Assembly: GCA_022885665.1 (NCBI GenBank)
Contig: JAGQDJ010000037.1
Coordinates: forward strand, 186,001-250,000
Direction of reading: 5' to 3'
Length of the DNA: 64,000 bases
DNA from: Triops longicaudatus
Lineage: Eukaryota; Arthropoda; Branchiopoda; Notostraca; Triopsidae
Shown here: positions 35,495 through 48,702 of the stretch, in pieces
How positions within the stretch are numbered: the stretch's first letter is position 1
Layout: every line of letters begins with the position of its first letter
Translations under genes and position numbers: made by a program
Notes under the pieces: model-generated
Told to the model about the DNA's origin: nothing
What the model saw: the letters and a program-made list of their open reading frames with translations, nothing else
The model's database searches: none

Positions 35495-36535
35495 GTGTTT
35501 TTCGACACCTTTTATTGAATTTCTACACTTGTGACGTCCACGACAAATGATAGGTGACCTAAAGATAAAACCGCATTTTGACAGAAAGATGACCCGCAAT
35601 CAGTACCGGGTACCCTTTCCCTTGGCCCACTAAATTCTCGATCATGGACTTTTGTTTACTTTAATACACTACTATAATCTGTTAGGGCTAAAAAATAAAT
35701 AATAAAAAAAAAACGAAAAAAAAACTTATCCATTTCTCAGCTTGTCAGACAAACACTTAAAATAAAAAAAGAATATTTCAAAGAGTCCATTCCTCATAAT
35801 TATGAACTTTATCTATCAAACTTAGCATAACGTTTTTAATGTCCCTTTTTATATTATATAAACAAATCTGATAATCGTGCCAGATTAACTGATAATAGAG
35901 ATAAGTCCTAGCTGAAATTTCAACGAGTTTTCGTTGGGCTTACACCAATTGGGTTACAACATCGCGGAAGGCAATTTACGACCGTAACGCTGTTCGTTAT
36001 ACAGACGCATTTCCGACCATACGCAGTTAGAAAAAAATTTGGAACCCAAAGCTTAGTAAATGAGCCTTAGGAAAGTATTGATATTTTCTTACATAAACCA
36101 TTCTGATCGAAACGAAAAAAAAGAGGCAAAGAAACTTTGGCCGTCTACTCTTTGGGTCCTCGGGATCCAGATTCTCTTCATTAATAAAGATATTGTAGCC
36201 AGTTGCCCAGATTGGACTACGACCACAAACCCGAGGCTGTCCTTAAGTGTCATGAATAGAAACATTGCACGCAACACCCACCGCCCACCAGATTCCTTTT
36301 ATTTTTCATAATGTGATAACGTCCTGGACCAGTTTCCACCTACAATCTGGTCTTTGTTGTTGCGTTACGCCCTAGTGACAAACATGCACTGAAACTTTAT
36401 TTTATTTTCTATATTTTTTTTTCTGAAAATTTTAAAGAAAGTATACTGAAATAGAATTGCAGTATTTACGTACACACCGTAATTCGCAATACTTAACACA
36501 AATATATTACGCAAAATTGTCTGCATTCGAAACAA

Positions 36536-36590
36536 ACGATTATAATTTAACATTTATAAAACGATTATAATTTAACGATTATAATTTAAC
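36536..36590. repeat. three copies of a 16-base AT-rich word
   Basis: acgattataatttaac occurs exactly at 36536-36551, 36561-36576 and 36575-36590, the last two overlapping by two bases. It abuts the left end of the TIR element at 36588. Confidence 0.85.
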
Positions 36591-36895
36591 CAGATTCACT
36601 AGTGTCATCTAGTGAAGCCACTGAAGCTACATTAGACGCTCACTTCTGGACGGAAAATAAACCATGTCAGATATACACTTTTGGCAAACATTGCTAATTT
36701 GCGTGATTAATTAACTTGATTTTAGTTTCTTACGGATTTGTCTAGCTTATTTTACAGCAACGGGATTGAAATGTAGAGCTGTAGTGTTACCATTCGGAAT
36801 TCCTTTTTTGTTTACTTTGCACAAGTTAGCGTCTAATGGCGGATTTCGCACGTTCTAACCGCTAGGTGCGCAGTTTGGAAAAAACTGTTAAGTAC
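36588..36895. mobile_element. small terminal-inverted-repeat element (MITE-like), copy 2
   Basis: The left end (TTCACTAGTGTCATCTAGTGA, then CATTAGACGCT) is repeated inverted at the right end (AGCGTCTAATGGCGGATTTC, then GTTTGG). Both ends match copy 1 at 26155-26370, while the centres differ in length. No coding capacity is seen. Confidence 0.6.
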
Positions 36896-39800
36896 TACGC
36901 TTATGCCATTAGGAATCCACAAATGGTAAAACAAATATTAAATACAGTATACTTAAGTAATAGATTTTAAATTTCTAATTGGAAATTTTTGTTAAATCTC
37001 CGTGGTCAGTATTTCCACCTGTCGTAGTTCCATACCACGCTTCATAGTTTGACTTCAAAGAAATCCGGAATAAATTGTAAAATGGAAAAAGAACATGGCA
37101 AGTGTACTGACAATTAAACAACGGTAAAAATCGGAAATGAGCTTCGCTGAAAATGTTTAATAACTAAGAGCCGTGTTCGAAGTTTCTACGATTTTTTTTA
37201 AATAGGTTTGCGCAGACATGTTGCCAAGTTTAAAATTCGCCTTTAAGAGACTGTCACAAATCTTGGACTAAAAACTCCAAAAAGTTTAAGGGTTCTTGAA
37301 AGGGAAGTTTTGGTAGCATATTCGCCTTGAGAGGGTATTATATTTTTCGTTTATGTGTGGGAGGAAGCTTGATCTATTCCACGCGAGTCTATATAACGTA
37401 TGTTGGTTTGCCCGACACGCTGAAATAATACCGTGTCTTCCTTTGCAGCACGGCATTTCACTTGAAAAGGCATGCATGGTGTGGCTGTGTATGGCAACTG
37501 CAGGTTGAAACCTAATTTCGATGCAAAAACAAAGTCAACGAACTCGGAATCAAGTCGAGCATTGCAAAAGCGCATAAAAAATAGCGAAACCAAATCTCGG
37601 GGATATGGCTGGGGAAAAGAAAAGCTGAGAAGTATAAGTAAGCGTACATATATTGTTGGAAGGAGGGATTTCTGTTTATGGCTTGAAACAAAATGCTGCA
37701 GAAAAAGCAAAAGTAATATTATTACACTGGTGTCTCCACACTGGTGCGCCTTTTTTTTTTTTGCTTTTTTCTCTCAAGCTACGGAATATTTGTTCTCTCA
37801 AATAGAAACCACGCTTTCTTAAGCTGCGCAATGCAGGAGCGACCCGCACTCCCCTACGAAGTAATATAACAGAAATTCTGCTATCCCGGGAAGCTCAGTT
37901 CGGCCACGGCTTTCGTACTTTGAAGAACAGCTGTTTTATGGCATTATTTCCTAGGAAAATACACACGGAATAGGTTTGTTAGGTGAGATGTTGTCTTTGC
38001 TTGTCCAAGGAACCAGTTCGTATTAGTGATGTGAACTCGAGAAATTTCTGTGAGACCTTCTGAACATTCATATTAGTACCTAAGACGCTATTTTCCAAAA
38101 ACCTGCAAAAAATATATATATAAAAAATAAATAAAAAGTGATGATCCGTGATTTTCATTCAATGACAGATTCACTTGCCTCCAAGTTCAGTAAAAGTTCC
38201 AGTGTTGGGCTGTTTCATGTGCAAAAAGTTCGGTGCAAGATTTTTAGAGGTCACATGGTTGGTTTGCGAGTGAATTCAGCGATTTCGATGCATACTGGAC
38301 CACATAAGAAGTCGTCAGTGTCATAAACTTTGCATTCGAAAGAACAGGAAGTCCGCGACTTTGGATTCGATATTCACGTAATATTTCTTTCCGATATACT
38401 CCATAAAGTGTGAAAAAATACGGTATTTCTTCCATCTAAGCTCTTCAACTCGAGAAAAAATCATGAAAGAGAAAGACTAGACAAAGAAGGTTAACTTCTC
38501 AGAAAAGAGGTTTTGTGTTCAAGAAAATGATCCTATTGTTTTCATTGTTGCTTCCTTGAAACGTTTCTGAAAACTGTTAAGTGTACTCTGATTTAGTAAA
38601 ATAGAATTTAAAACTTAACCATCAGTTCTGTGAAGTAATTTTTCACGAGTCATTGCAAAGATTTGGGAAGTAGTTTGAAGAAAAATATTTTAACTTAAAA
38701 AATAAAATTAAAAAAGAATATAAAAAGAATGGGTAGAAAAATATATTTTACATTTACGTAAAGCTAAAATACTCGAATAGAAGGTTCATGCAAACAAAAC
38801 ATTCTATGAAACAGCAAAGAAAACAACAAAACTGTGAGTGCTCGAAGGAGCTAAACGAACGAACTAATCATTGGCTCGCAAACGAATCGAATATTCCTGT
38901 TTCACATACTATAATTCTCCATAATTAATGGTTGGCAACGATGAATTTTCGACAAAAGAATAGCCATTTTTGGCAAAATTAGTGTTCACAAGAACAAAAA
39001 GGACTTTCAATGCGCTACGAACCTAAATAAACAAACGCGGTTCGGTTTCTTGAAACGCTATTCCTGACTTAAAAAAAAGGATATAGTCAAAAGCCAGACT
39101 ATCCTAACCAGTGTAATAGGACAATTTAGTAATTATAATATGATTTAATAGGACAATTTAATGTAGAAAGTCCTTGCAGAGTTCCTAACTTTTAAGCAAA
39201 CAGAGAAAGCTGACTTAACATAGGCACTCATTTGATCTTCGTCAGTTTCTTCACTTGAACTGCAAGTTACTATTGCGGATGTCCAACGGTCACTTTTATG
39301 GTAATTATTTTAAACAATACGTGTTACTGAAACTTCTTGGAAAGATAATTAGAAGGCGATATTGGCATCGTCACTGTGGAAGAAAAACAAAAGCCGCCTT
39401 TCTCGCCCTTTTCCGTAGTCTATAATTCAAAGTCAACTTAGCGTTGGTATGCTTAGCACTATTGCTGGCCATCAAAATCCCATTAAGAGGCCAATGTCGC
39501 CAGGAAAAGGGGTGCCTATAAAGAAAAGCAGGGGTAGTAAAATTCTTCGGGATGGTGGTGGTTCGGGAGTCTTTCTTTCCATGTGCGACCTCTCACTGAC
39601 TTTTCATATTCTATCAACATGGATAGTGTTGCCAAATGTTCTATGGTTGTGGCAGTTCGTCAAGCTTCGCTCCTCCTCGGCTATTGATACTCGTATACCG
39701 CAAAACCCAAGAGCCAAGAAAGCCGACCCCAATTTTGCCCTCTTGCTACTCAGCCCACCGAGTTTCGATTTTCCATCGAGTTATTCCATTAGATTTGGCG

Positions 39801-42800
39801 GGTCTTCTTCGACCTCGCCCACCACGCTTCAGATACACAAAACTGGCCGAGATTTCTCTCTCGCATTTTTTTCTTTTATTTTTTCTTTCGCGTCACCGGG
39901 ACATTTCACCGTCTAAAGACAAGGACAAATCGCTTGAAACGAAAAAAAAAGAATAATTTTAAAGTGTATAAAAATACATAAATAGGTAAGGTGTGCAAAG
40001 GAGAACACAATCTAAAAAAATAACTAGATATTTCGTATTCATTACAGCAATCTAATAATTGTACGAAAAAGAAATCTAAAAAATCTAAAAAAATGAGTAG
40101 TTTCTATTCGTCACAGTAATACGATAAGCTCTGCAAAGCAGAACTAAATCGAAAAAAATATAAAATAACGGGATATTGTTACAGTAATAAAAAAGCTGTG
40201 CCGAAGTATGTGAATTTTCTTTCTTTAGTCTTTCAAGGAGCTCTAAGAAATACCTTAAACTACTGCAAAAATTGCAAATGTATTTAAAGCGCCGTGAAAT
40301 GGCTACGAAAAAAAAACTACAAATGCATGTACCGAGATGTGCTCACGTTAATGGAAAATTGCGTAAACCATCGCCAGGGCTCTCTGGAGAGTACGTGTAA
40401 ACACTCGGTAGAACTTCTCGAATGCGACGATGGATAAACAACGATGTTTTACAACGAGAGCAGCCTTTTACTCTGTACTTGAAAACATTGCTTTGCCCAA
40501 CCCACATGGAAAAGCAAAGGGCTTGTGTCTAAAAAAATCAAGTATTGTAGTGTAAATGTTCTCTCATTTTCCTTAACTAGGTTTGATGCATTCATTTAAT
40601 GATTCTTAACTTTTTATGTTTTATGTTAAAATGATGCAGTTTTTATTTCTTAAGAATGTTCCAGTTAAAACGCTTAAAACCTTTTAAACAGTAAAGTAAG
40701 AAAGCAACGTCGTTTACTTGTAAGAAAAGCACGCGGTACTAGAATGCATGAAACTTTGTTGTTTCCAACATAGAAATGAATAATAATGTCTGTTAGGCTT
40801 CTGAGTTTTTGTGTTGACATTGCTAGGTTTATCGTAAAACCTGCAAAACCTTCCTCAGATTCCGCTTGGCAAGACTGTTATGAGTCACGGATTTATTGCG
40901 TTGAACATTAGTAAAAAAAATCTTTAAAAATTGTTAGAAAGTACAAATTACAAACGTATTCAATAAAAAAGTGATTTCTCAACTGCAAAACGTTACACAC
41001 ATCAAACGCGAAAGAAATATAACAGCGATGAGATTTCTACGATTTATACTCAGACGTCACTCCGGGGACACGGGAGGTCTGAAAATCTTCTCGCGTACTT
41101 CTCTTACGTTCGACGCGTCATTTTCTGGGCGGTCGTCAAAAGTCGATATATACTTTCGCCCTCCCGCAAGAAATAGAGTACGAATCATAAAATCGTTAGA
41201 CAATCCTCTTCTACAAGAAACCAGTTTACCAGGTTTTCTACCAGGGCGAAAGACTGTTCCAAACATAAAAAAATCTGACATGAGCGTATCTCACATATTT
41301 ATTAACTAAAGGAACATCTGGTGAAGATCGAAACCGAGAGAAAACGCCCTCTTTGGGCGCAAAAACGAAGAATTTTTTTCACGTCAACGCATTTCTGGTT
41401 CTCCTTGTACCATGCTCACTTTAGCTTGTTAACGAGGTTGACACTACACTTGCCAGGGGTGTCGTAGTTCGTATACGCTTACATATGTTCCCCAGAGCAA
41501 CAAATGATGTGCTGCACAGATGAAGAGATGAAGAAACGATTGATTGCTGCACGAGCGCTACACATTTAACGGCCGAATCTCGACAGCGTGCCGAGAAATT
41601 CCCCTGATACTCAATTATGAACCAGTTGTCCGTACTTCTGTAATGTTACAATACGCTACAGTCTCCGGGAGACGAAGCGGCAGAGACAAGCACTAGAAAG
41701 CTTTCAATAGACACGTGGTTGGATGCAACTTTTAAAATTAAAAATTTCCTCTCCGGTTCCCATGTCAACATTTGTCGCCTTTTTAACGACTAAAGAAAGC
41801 AGATAGCGTTGGCTCCTCCCACTGAGTGCTGGTAACAAAGCCATAGTGCGGTGACTGCCACAAGGAAAAAACCATAACAAAGCAGCCATAACTTTTGCTA
41901 TGCTCTTGCTGTGTTTGTTGCCATCACAGATGGCAGTTAACACAAGTATTTGTACCGTACATTAACCCTAGGTGGTGCTTGCTACCGTGCATTAACCTTT
42001 CCCCTAACGGCAGTTACATCAACCCATAAAAGACAACAGGAATTACTAGAAGCTTCCATCTTTGGTGTCATAGGCAATCTTATGCGTTTGGCATCTGGAA
42101 GCTTCTGTTTAGCTTGAATGACGATTTACGACTACGCACTACAACGTAAGGATATTTTATCGTAAAATACTGAGGTTTAGGCAGTGGGAGATTTCGTTAC
42201 TTTGTCTAAAAAATGGCAGTCGTCTGAAGAACGAGAAGCTTTGTGTCTTACGCCACAAGACAATATGCAATTAGTTTGTCATTAGCCCGAGCATTAGAAG
42301 TTTCTGACAGTCCACGAAGCATGCAAATAAAAACCCTCCAGTCGTTATAGCCCCGTCTAGGAGGGGAAGCTTAGGGTTTAACTCGTCATCTATGATGCAA
42401 AACGAGATCAGAACTCTCTGCCAGCGTGGACAAAGGAGTTTCTAGCGGTCCATAAAGCGTGCAAATGAGACAGAGCTCATTAGAGATCAAAATAGTATTT
42501 TTGGCTATTCAAATGCCTGGAGAAAAATACTAAACATTCAACGTTAAAAGAATACGACTACAACGAACGAAAGATCGTGAGCCATCAAATAGATCGAACT
42601 TCGGAAATTTAATTAATAAAGTTGGTCACGTTTTTTAAACTGTTCATACTAGCTTAAACAACTAACTTTGATTACGTACAACAGTAGAAATGTATTACTT
42701 GAAGAAAGAACTTTTTACAGGGATGAAACCCAAGCATAAAAAAAGATGAGACAAATCCAGAATTAATTTTTCTATCACATTAGAAAAGTTCTTTGCTTTG

Positions 42801-44134
42801 GCTTGACATTCAAAAGTTTTCCCAGTTAAATCAACTTTAGTTAACGTTTATAGGCTTTGGCAAAAAAGGAAAATTCAAAGGAAAGAAAGTCACTAAATAA
42901 TCATTTATGACGCAAACAATGAAATTTAAAGAAAATACTACAAAATTCATGATAAGTTGAGGGACGCAATATACTTACGTCAGAAAGTCGCAGACGATTA
43001 CATAGTGTCTTGGACGATTTTTTGAGAAAAAAATTTCGGTGTATCTTATTTTTTAACATTCTTCTAATTAACACTAAATATTAGCCATTTGAATTTCTCC
43101 CTTCCTGATTATTTTTTTTAGATATAAACTAAGTACACAAACGTTCAGAGTCTTTTCAGAAACTTTCATGATTTTTTTTTTAATCAACGTATGGCAACTT
43201 TCCTTAGGGCAGTTTTCGGATAAGCGACTTCGCGTCTTCTCTAGTCTTAGCAAACTTTTAGTTACGAACCGTTGCATCCACAGTTTCTTCGCTAACTTTT
43301 GTCTCCAGAAAAGCTGTGAATCTATTCGTTCTGTGGAAGCAATTCGTGCCCAAGAGTACTATATTAAATTTTGGAGGTGTTTGCGTGAGTATCCTCGATT
43401 TTGGATCGCTATAAAGCTGCATCTTTTACTTCTGCCCTAGGTAAATCAAATTTGCCTGTTTTTTTGACGCAAAGCACACTATACCCGAATCGTAGGAAAG
43501 GCTAAAAAGTTCTCAAAATTCTGTCTACCAACAGCAGGGGAGTTGTATTGCTATTGCTGCACGCTATGACTGCTGCAATCTTTATAAAGACTGCGTTGTA
43601 TTTCTCCAATTCCTTTTTTCTTGCGTTGTCTGCTGCTGCCTTCTGATCTCATGCTATCATTGATCTCGTGAAGTAATACTAAAACTCCGGAGTACCGTGG
43701 TAATATTTCTTCCTTTATCTGCCTAAGGAGCAAGTACTTCTGCAGTTATTTGCAGTAATCTACTCGGCAGATGAAACGAACTTTTTGTTTTTGGTCCTTT
43801 CATGTCCTGTGCACAACGTACTTACGGATAACAACAAGCAGCAATCCGCATGATTGCGACTTTCCTTCTGGAACTGTGGACAGAAATACGGTACTGCGAT
43901 ATCACTGTCTCTTTGCTTTCGTTTCCAGTACAATTATCAACATATATATGTCAAGAACACAGCTCTTTCCTGTGGACCTAGACCCTTCCCCAGAAACGCA
44001 TAACAACTTTCAGTAACAAAAGTTGGTTTCAAAGACGCCCAATATCTAACATTGTTACACACGCGTCTTATCTCTCTTGAGTATACTCAACTTATAGGAG
44101 TGTATATTTCTAAGTTTTCATGCGCTTTCCATCA

Positions 44135-44345
44135 CACGTCGCAACTTTCAAGATCACAACGCGCCCGTCTTCGAAAACCTATAAGCTATAACACGGGAAA
44201 AAGGTCGGAGTTCACTGGGTAATCTTAAACATCGAATTTGCCTGGATGCGGATGGCTGATTGCGTTTTGATTGAAGTGTTAGAAATAGTGGCCAGTGTTA
44301 CTATCCTTTCATAAGAAAGAGAGCTTCTAGCTGTCAAAGTTAACT
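44135..44345 (+). repeat. diverged copy of the 21.7-kb inverted-repeat arm
   Basis: The order GTCGCAACTTTC, CCTATAAGCTATAACACGGG, AAAAGGTCGGAG and TAATCTTAAACATCGAATTTG parallels the arm at 21697-21935 with many substitutions. Only one arm is recognised here. Confidence 0.55.
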
Positions 44346-45168
44346 TTCAGTATTGAAAAATCTGGCGTCACGCAGTAATAGGCTTCTGATTTACAATAAA
44401 AAAGAGACAAATCTGAAGACGCCAAAAGCTTAACATCGATGTTGTGTTGGCAGTCGAACAGCCTTAGAGAGAAAAAATGAGCTAACTCTTCTTCACTAGT
44501 TTGTGACAAACTTACTCTTCCAGTTAGCTACCGACGACATTTATTTCATTTTTTTTTCTTTTCCAAGTTTTTAGAACTTTATCATCGAGTTTCAAGTGAT
44601 TTCTGGCAGCCAATACCTTTTAAGTACTACAACCAAGTTACAAATTACGCCTTTCCTGCTTACTCAGTCTTTAAACTTTTTCTTTCCACTTCCAAAGCCT
44701 CCGCTAACAAATCATAACAAAATGAAAAATTCTCCAAGAGCTTTCGGTGCTGGCAAGTTCGGTTCACTTTTTGAATCCAGTACTGCCTCGAGCTCAAGAC
44801 ATTATAAACTCGATTCAGTTCCTTCCACCAAGTTTCGGAGTAGTCAAATTGGCAAGATCTCGTCAGGTATGCATTCGTTATTAAGGAGGTCTCTCATTGG
44901 ATCTTGGTACGCCGTACAGTACAACTGGTAAGACTTTCGATTAGATTTACTAGTTCGGAGCAAGAGAGAGAAATGCACGACGGTTTCCTCGGTCATGGAG
45001 AAAGGCAAACAACCCTCGGAACTGGGATCTATTATGCATCCAGTAACGCTTACACTTATGCACACCGTTTTTCATTCCTCTCTCCACCCCCCAAACATAA
45101 GTCCTTTGTATCCAGCTGACTTGGAGAAGCTCTAATAAATACACTGAACCGCTTGTTATTGCATATCT

Positions 45169-45214
45169 GGAATTAACATGACTCAAACACCGGAATTAAC
45201 ATGATTCAAACACC
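45169..45214. repeat. 23-bp tandem duplication
   Basis: Two head-to-tail copies (45169-45191 and 45192-45214) differ at one base (C/T). This is a short tandem duplication with no visible function. Confidence 0.85.
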
Positions 45215-45313
45215 CCCTGTTTTGCTCAAATTAACGCTATGACGAGAAAAGAGCTGCGTCGTAGAGGGTATGCGATCACCCAATAATGGACGAATGATCT
45301 AATTAATACATAC

Positions 45314-45511
45314 AGTAAAGGGCATTTCTGCTGCCGGGGGCAAGAAAGGTAGAAATCCGAGCTTAATCGCCTGAAATCCATTCAACTGTCCCATAAAACC
45401 TGCTTGGAAATCTTCTGCTCTCCAAGCAAAAGGATGTTGAAGACCAATACTGAGTGCCATTAACATTTCATGGCCAAAGAGGCCGACCTGGGGTCTGGCG
45501 AATACAGCCAG
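45314..45511 (-). other. open segment with splice-like ends, possible unrecognised exon
   Basis: On the minus strand an acceptor-like TTTATAG is followed by about 66 open codons and then a strong donor-like ACT|GTATGT; an in-frame stop falls shortly after. The reading contains VGLFGHEMLMALSIGLQHPF and a proline-rich LPFLPPAAEMPFT, with a possible internal start. It matches no family I know. It is GC-richer than its surroundings. No partner exon was found on either side, and an open frame of this length can occur by chance, so it is only a candidate. Confidence 0.22.
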
Positions 45512-46164
45512 CTATAAATGTTCCCTGCACTAATGATTAAGAACTGCCATACTTCACGCTACCGAAGTACGACTAAAACACAGGAATATGTACAAGGAAT
45601 AGTATCGGGAAGCTCGTTACGGAAATTGAGCTCCTATACAAATGTGGAAAAGGAAAACCCAAGTTTCCATTACCTTAGCGAGTTATACACCGAGATGTCG
45701 CTGCAGTGTGATCACAGAAAGCTATAGTCTTCCCCTCTAAACTAACAGAGAATAGAGCCATTGTTCCCTTGACTTGTATTTATGACGAAGTTTAAGCTTA
45801 CCAGGGAGCTCCCTATTGTTGTCACGCCCGGAAGTTGATTTTTGGCCCCGTAACAGAATGCGTCCAGGGGTTTGACTTCATTTACCCCCTAACGTATTGT
45901 AACAGAAAGTGTGCACGAAAAATAAAGGATCTTCTCTATTAGACAAAATTGAATCAAATCCTCTGTTGCGATTAGCTTGATATAAATGGGAATTGCAACT
46001 GAAACATCTGCAATTTTTACTTTCACTAAAAACTACTATAAGCCCATTTCTTTTCATTTACGTAACTTACGATTTGTTCCAGATCAAACGAAACAGTAGA
46101 GGGAACTGTTGCTAATGACGTAAGGGAGTTTGCTTTAAATGACGGAAACGATAGCCGGTGATAT

Positions 46165-46385
46165 CACTTATTCACTTTTCGTTAGTTATTTTAACTTTAG
46201 GTTCCCAACAATCAAATTTTGCGTTGAAGAAACGGAACTTGTTCATAAGGAGGTCGAAAAAGGAATGAATGGTGCAGGCTGTGTGCACGGGATTTCGTCC
46301 TTATCAACAATCAATTTTAACATTACGGTGGGCGGCTAAGACATTTGACTGTTGGGTAACAATGAAATATTGAACGAGTCCAAAG
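46165..46385 (+). repeat. dispersed repeat family C, copy 1
   Basis: This stretch is alignable at roughly three quarters identity (by eye) with 61045-61265 in the same orientation. Shared words include ACAATCAAAT, AAGGAGGTC, GATTTC, ATTACGGTGGG, GGCTA and GTAACAATGAA. No coding content is seen. The element class is unknown; it could be a SINE or a non-autonomous DNA element. Confidence 0.6.
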
Positions 46386-48661
46386 GTGCACTTTATCGTG
46401 CACTGATTCGTTAGCTAATTTGATGAGTTCTTCTCTGTGTGGACAACAAAATACGTGTTGAGCAGCTTTCCGTTTAACGAAGGAAAGGCTTGTTTACACG
46501 AAAAGCAGTGGGCGGGATTTAAATGTCTATCTCCGTTGTACTACGCTACCTCCGCACGACAGAACGAAAAGCGACATTCGCGCTCAACGCAACTGATGCG
46601 TTTATGCCAAAATGGCCGTTGGGCTAGTTCCATACACACAAAAAGCAAATTACGCTAACTGGCCAGCCCAGTTTATCAGTCCAGTTTACGACAAAATGCG
46701 CCCTACAACTGTACTTGGACATTAGGCTTACTTTCAATTATTTTTTTTAAATGATAACATAACAAAATGTTCCCTTCCGGGTTCGATCCGGAACACTATT
46801 GCATTCAGCATATTTTAAACCCCCATAAAAATGCATTGTTATTTGGCAAACTTTGGCTGCGTTGGTGTAATCGTCTTCGTAAACTTCCTCATTATTTCTA
46901 CGCGCCTCTAAGTACTCTCAAACTTTGTTGTCCAACAAACATTGCTGGAAAGCTCTAAATTCTCACTAGAGTGTTGATATTGATTAAATTCCCTTTTCCT
47001 CTTAACTCCCAAGTTTGATTCTTCCCGCTGTTGCCACGTGGTTTACCAGCCCGACACTCAGTTTGCCGTGTTCTAAGCGACCTAAGCTAACATTTCTGCA
47101 AACGACTAAGTCTGCATTTGTATGACCGGTACACGTTTGGTGTTGAAGCGTGGAGATAATACGCCGTCGTCCTCAAGTATTTCTAAACAAAAGCTTGTCC
47201 TAGATCCTTTCTTGATTGTCCGGCGTTTCTTGCTTCCTCGGCCAGCTGGGACTATCAACAGTGATTATCTTTCTAACAAAGCAGCGAAAAAGAAGCAAAA
47301 AAGCTCCAGGACACCCGAATATTTTCTTCTTTTACTTTTCTCGTTGCTGACTAAAACCACCAGGGTTCGACATAGTTATTTCGTAACGAAAAGGCAGGGT
47401 GCCAAGGAGAAGAAAAGCGCAAAGATCCAGGTCAGAAAGTTCATCTTCTTGCAAGCTGTAAGAGCCTATTGTTTTGTTGGAGTCTGGGACCACTTTGATA
47501 GGTTTCCGTTTTCTTTAACCTTCCACGGGCGATACTTTGTGGCCAAAGCCATCTGCTTCGTAAGAAATTCTCCTCTTCCTCCGAAAAGGCCTGAAAACTT
47601 GCGACCAGGGAAGAAGAAGAAAAAGGGAGATGTATAAATACGATCGAAATCTTCCAGATTTCACTCCTTTTTCCTTTGCGCAGAGCGAGTTTTCGTCGCT
47701 TGGAATAGCTCAATCTTGCGACAATAAGTGATATAAGCTGCCGTTTTCTTCCTCCTTTTAGAGTGCAGAGTTGGGCAGAAGTGTGTGGCAAGCCAGCATT
47801 GCTCGATCTTCGCGGTTTACCGGTTGTCGGCAGAAATTTCAAGACCGCGCTGATAAGGTTTGCACTGCTGAAGAATCGGTTCCAGAATTACCTTCCGAAC
47901 ACCGGCATGCAAAGTGGCCTTCTTTGCCTTACTTTTCCTTTTAAAAGGAACGCTTTTAAAGGACTTTTTCAGCGAAGCTTCTTCGCAGGAATTCGCTTAT
48001 TAGCCGCCACAGAAAAATCCTCATCCTAGCCGCGGTTTACGCAAGAAAGTTGATACAAGAGAGAAAAACGCCTAAGAAAACAATGTGAAAATGACACAAG
48101 ATTTTTTTTTTAAAAAAAGAGCGAGCTATAACTACAAAGTCAATGCATGAAAATTAGTCCACAAGAATGTCAAAATAAATATTTTTCAACGAAAACAAAA
48201 TGTTTTTCTTTACGCCGTTATTGTTCAGCAAAAGTTGAATTATTGAAACATTTTTGAATTTCTCACGAGTACTCTTATCGTTTAATCAAGCCGTGTTCAG
48301 CCTTGTGGAAGCATTTCTCCACGTGTACTCGAAGTACTTGAATCGCGAACGGCTTAACAGTTCCGGGAATTTCCACATTTTGCAATGCGGGTAATTAGGT
48401 TAAAAAAAGTGCAAAGTCTCTGCAAAGTCCAAGCCGGAAAGCGACGAAAAGGCTGTGTGTACTTTCGAAAGTTTTGACTGCAAATGCTCTATATTAAAAA
48501 TTTCTGTCTTGGCACGTAATTAGATTAACTTAGGTACACAAAACTCGGCTGGTTAAAAAAGCTGCAGAAACGTATTGGCACTCTTGCGGAGCCGAGAGCT
48601 GGACAATTTTACTGGTTTGTTTGGTTTAAACTACAGATTCCGGGCGCTTTTCAGGAAAAAG

Positions 48662-48702
48662 CCCCATGTTACGCGAACGTAACATGGGGATATTTTTTTT
48701 TT
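48662..48702 (+). other. 12-bp perfect hairpin followed by a T tract
   Basis: CCCCATGTTACG (48662-48673) pairs perfectly with 48678-48689 around the loop CGAA. GATA and a run of about twelve T follow. The layout is that of a bacterial intrinsic terminator, but the surroundings are animal intergenic DNA. Other explanations are a fold-back repeat beside a poly-T, or the end of a small RNA polymerase III transcript. Confidence 0.6.

Noticed and set aside
39449..39916. 155-codon open frame
   Set aside because: A true ATG is present but there is no recognisable motif, the C-terminal half is low-complexity and phenylalanine-rich, and another frame is open in parallel.
42049..42106. pre-miRNA-like hairpin with AGAAGCTTCC / GGAAGCTTCT arms
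   Set aside because: Only ten bases pair well, the arm is itself nearly palindromic, and the middle does not form a regular stem.
46775..46793. T-arm-like hairpin (TTCCGG, loop GTTCGAT, CCGGAA), possible tRNA
   Set aside because: No D-arm, anticodon arm or acceptor stem can be drawn from the AT-rich sequence upstream. Only the T-arm shape is present.
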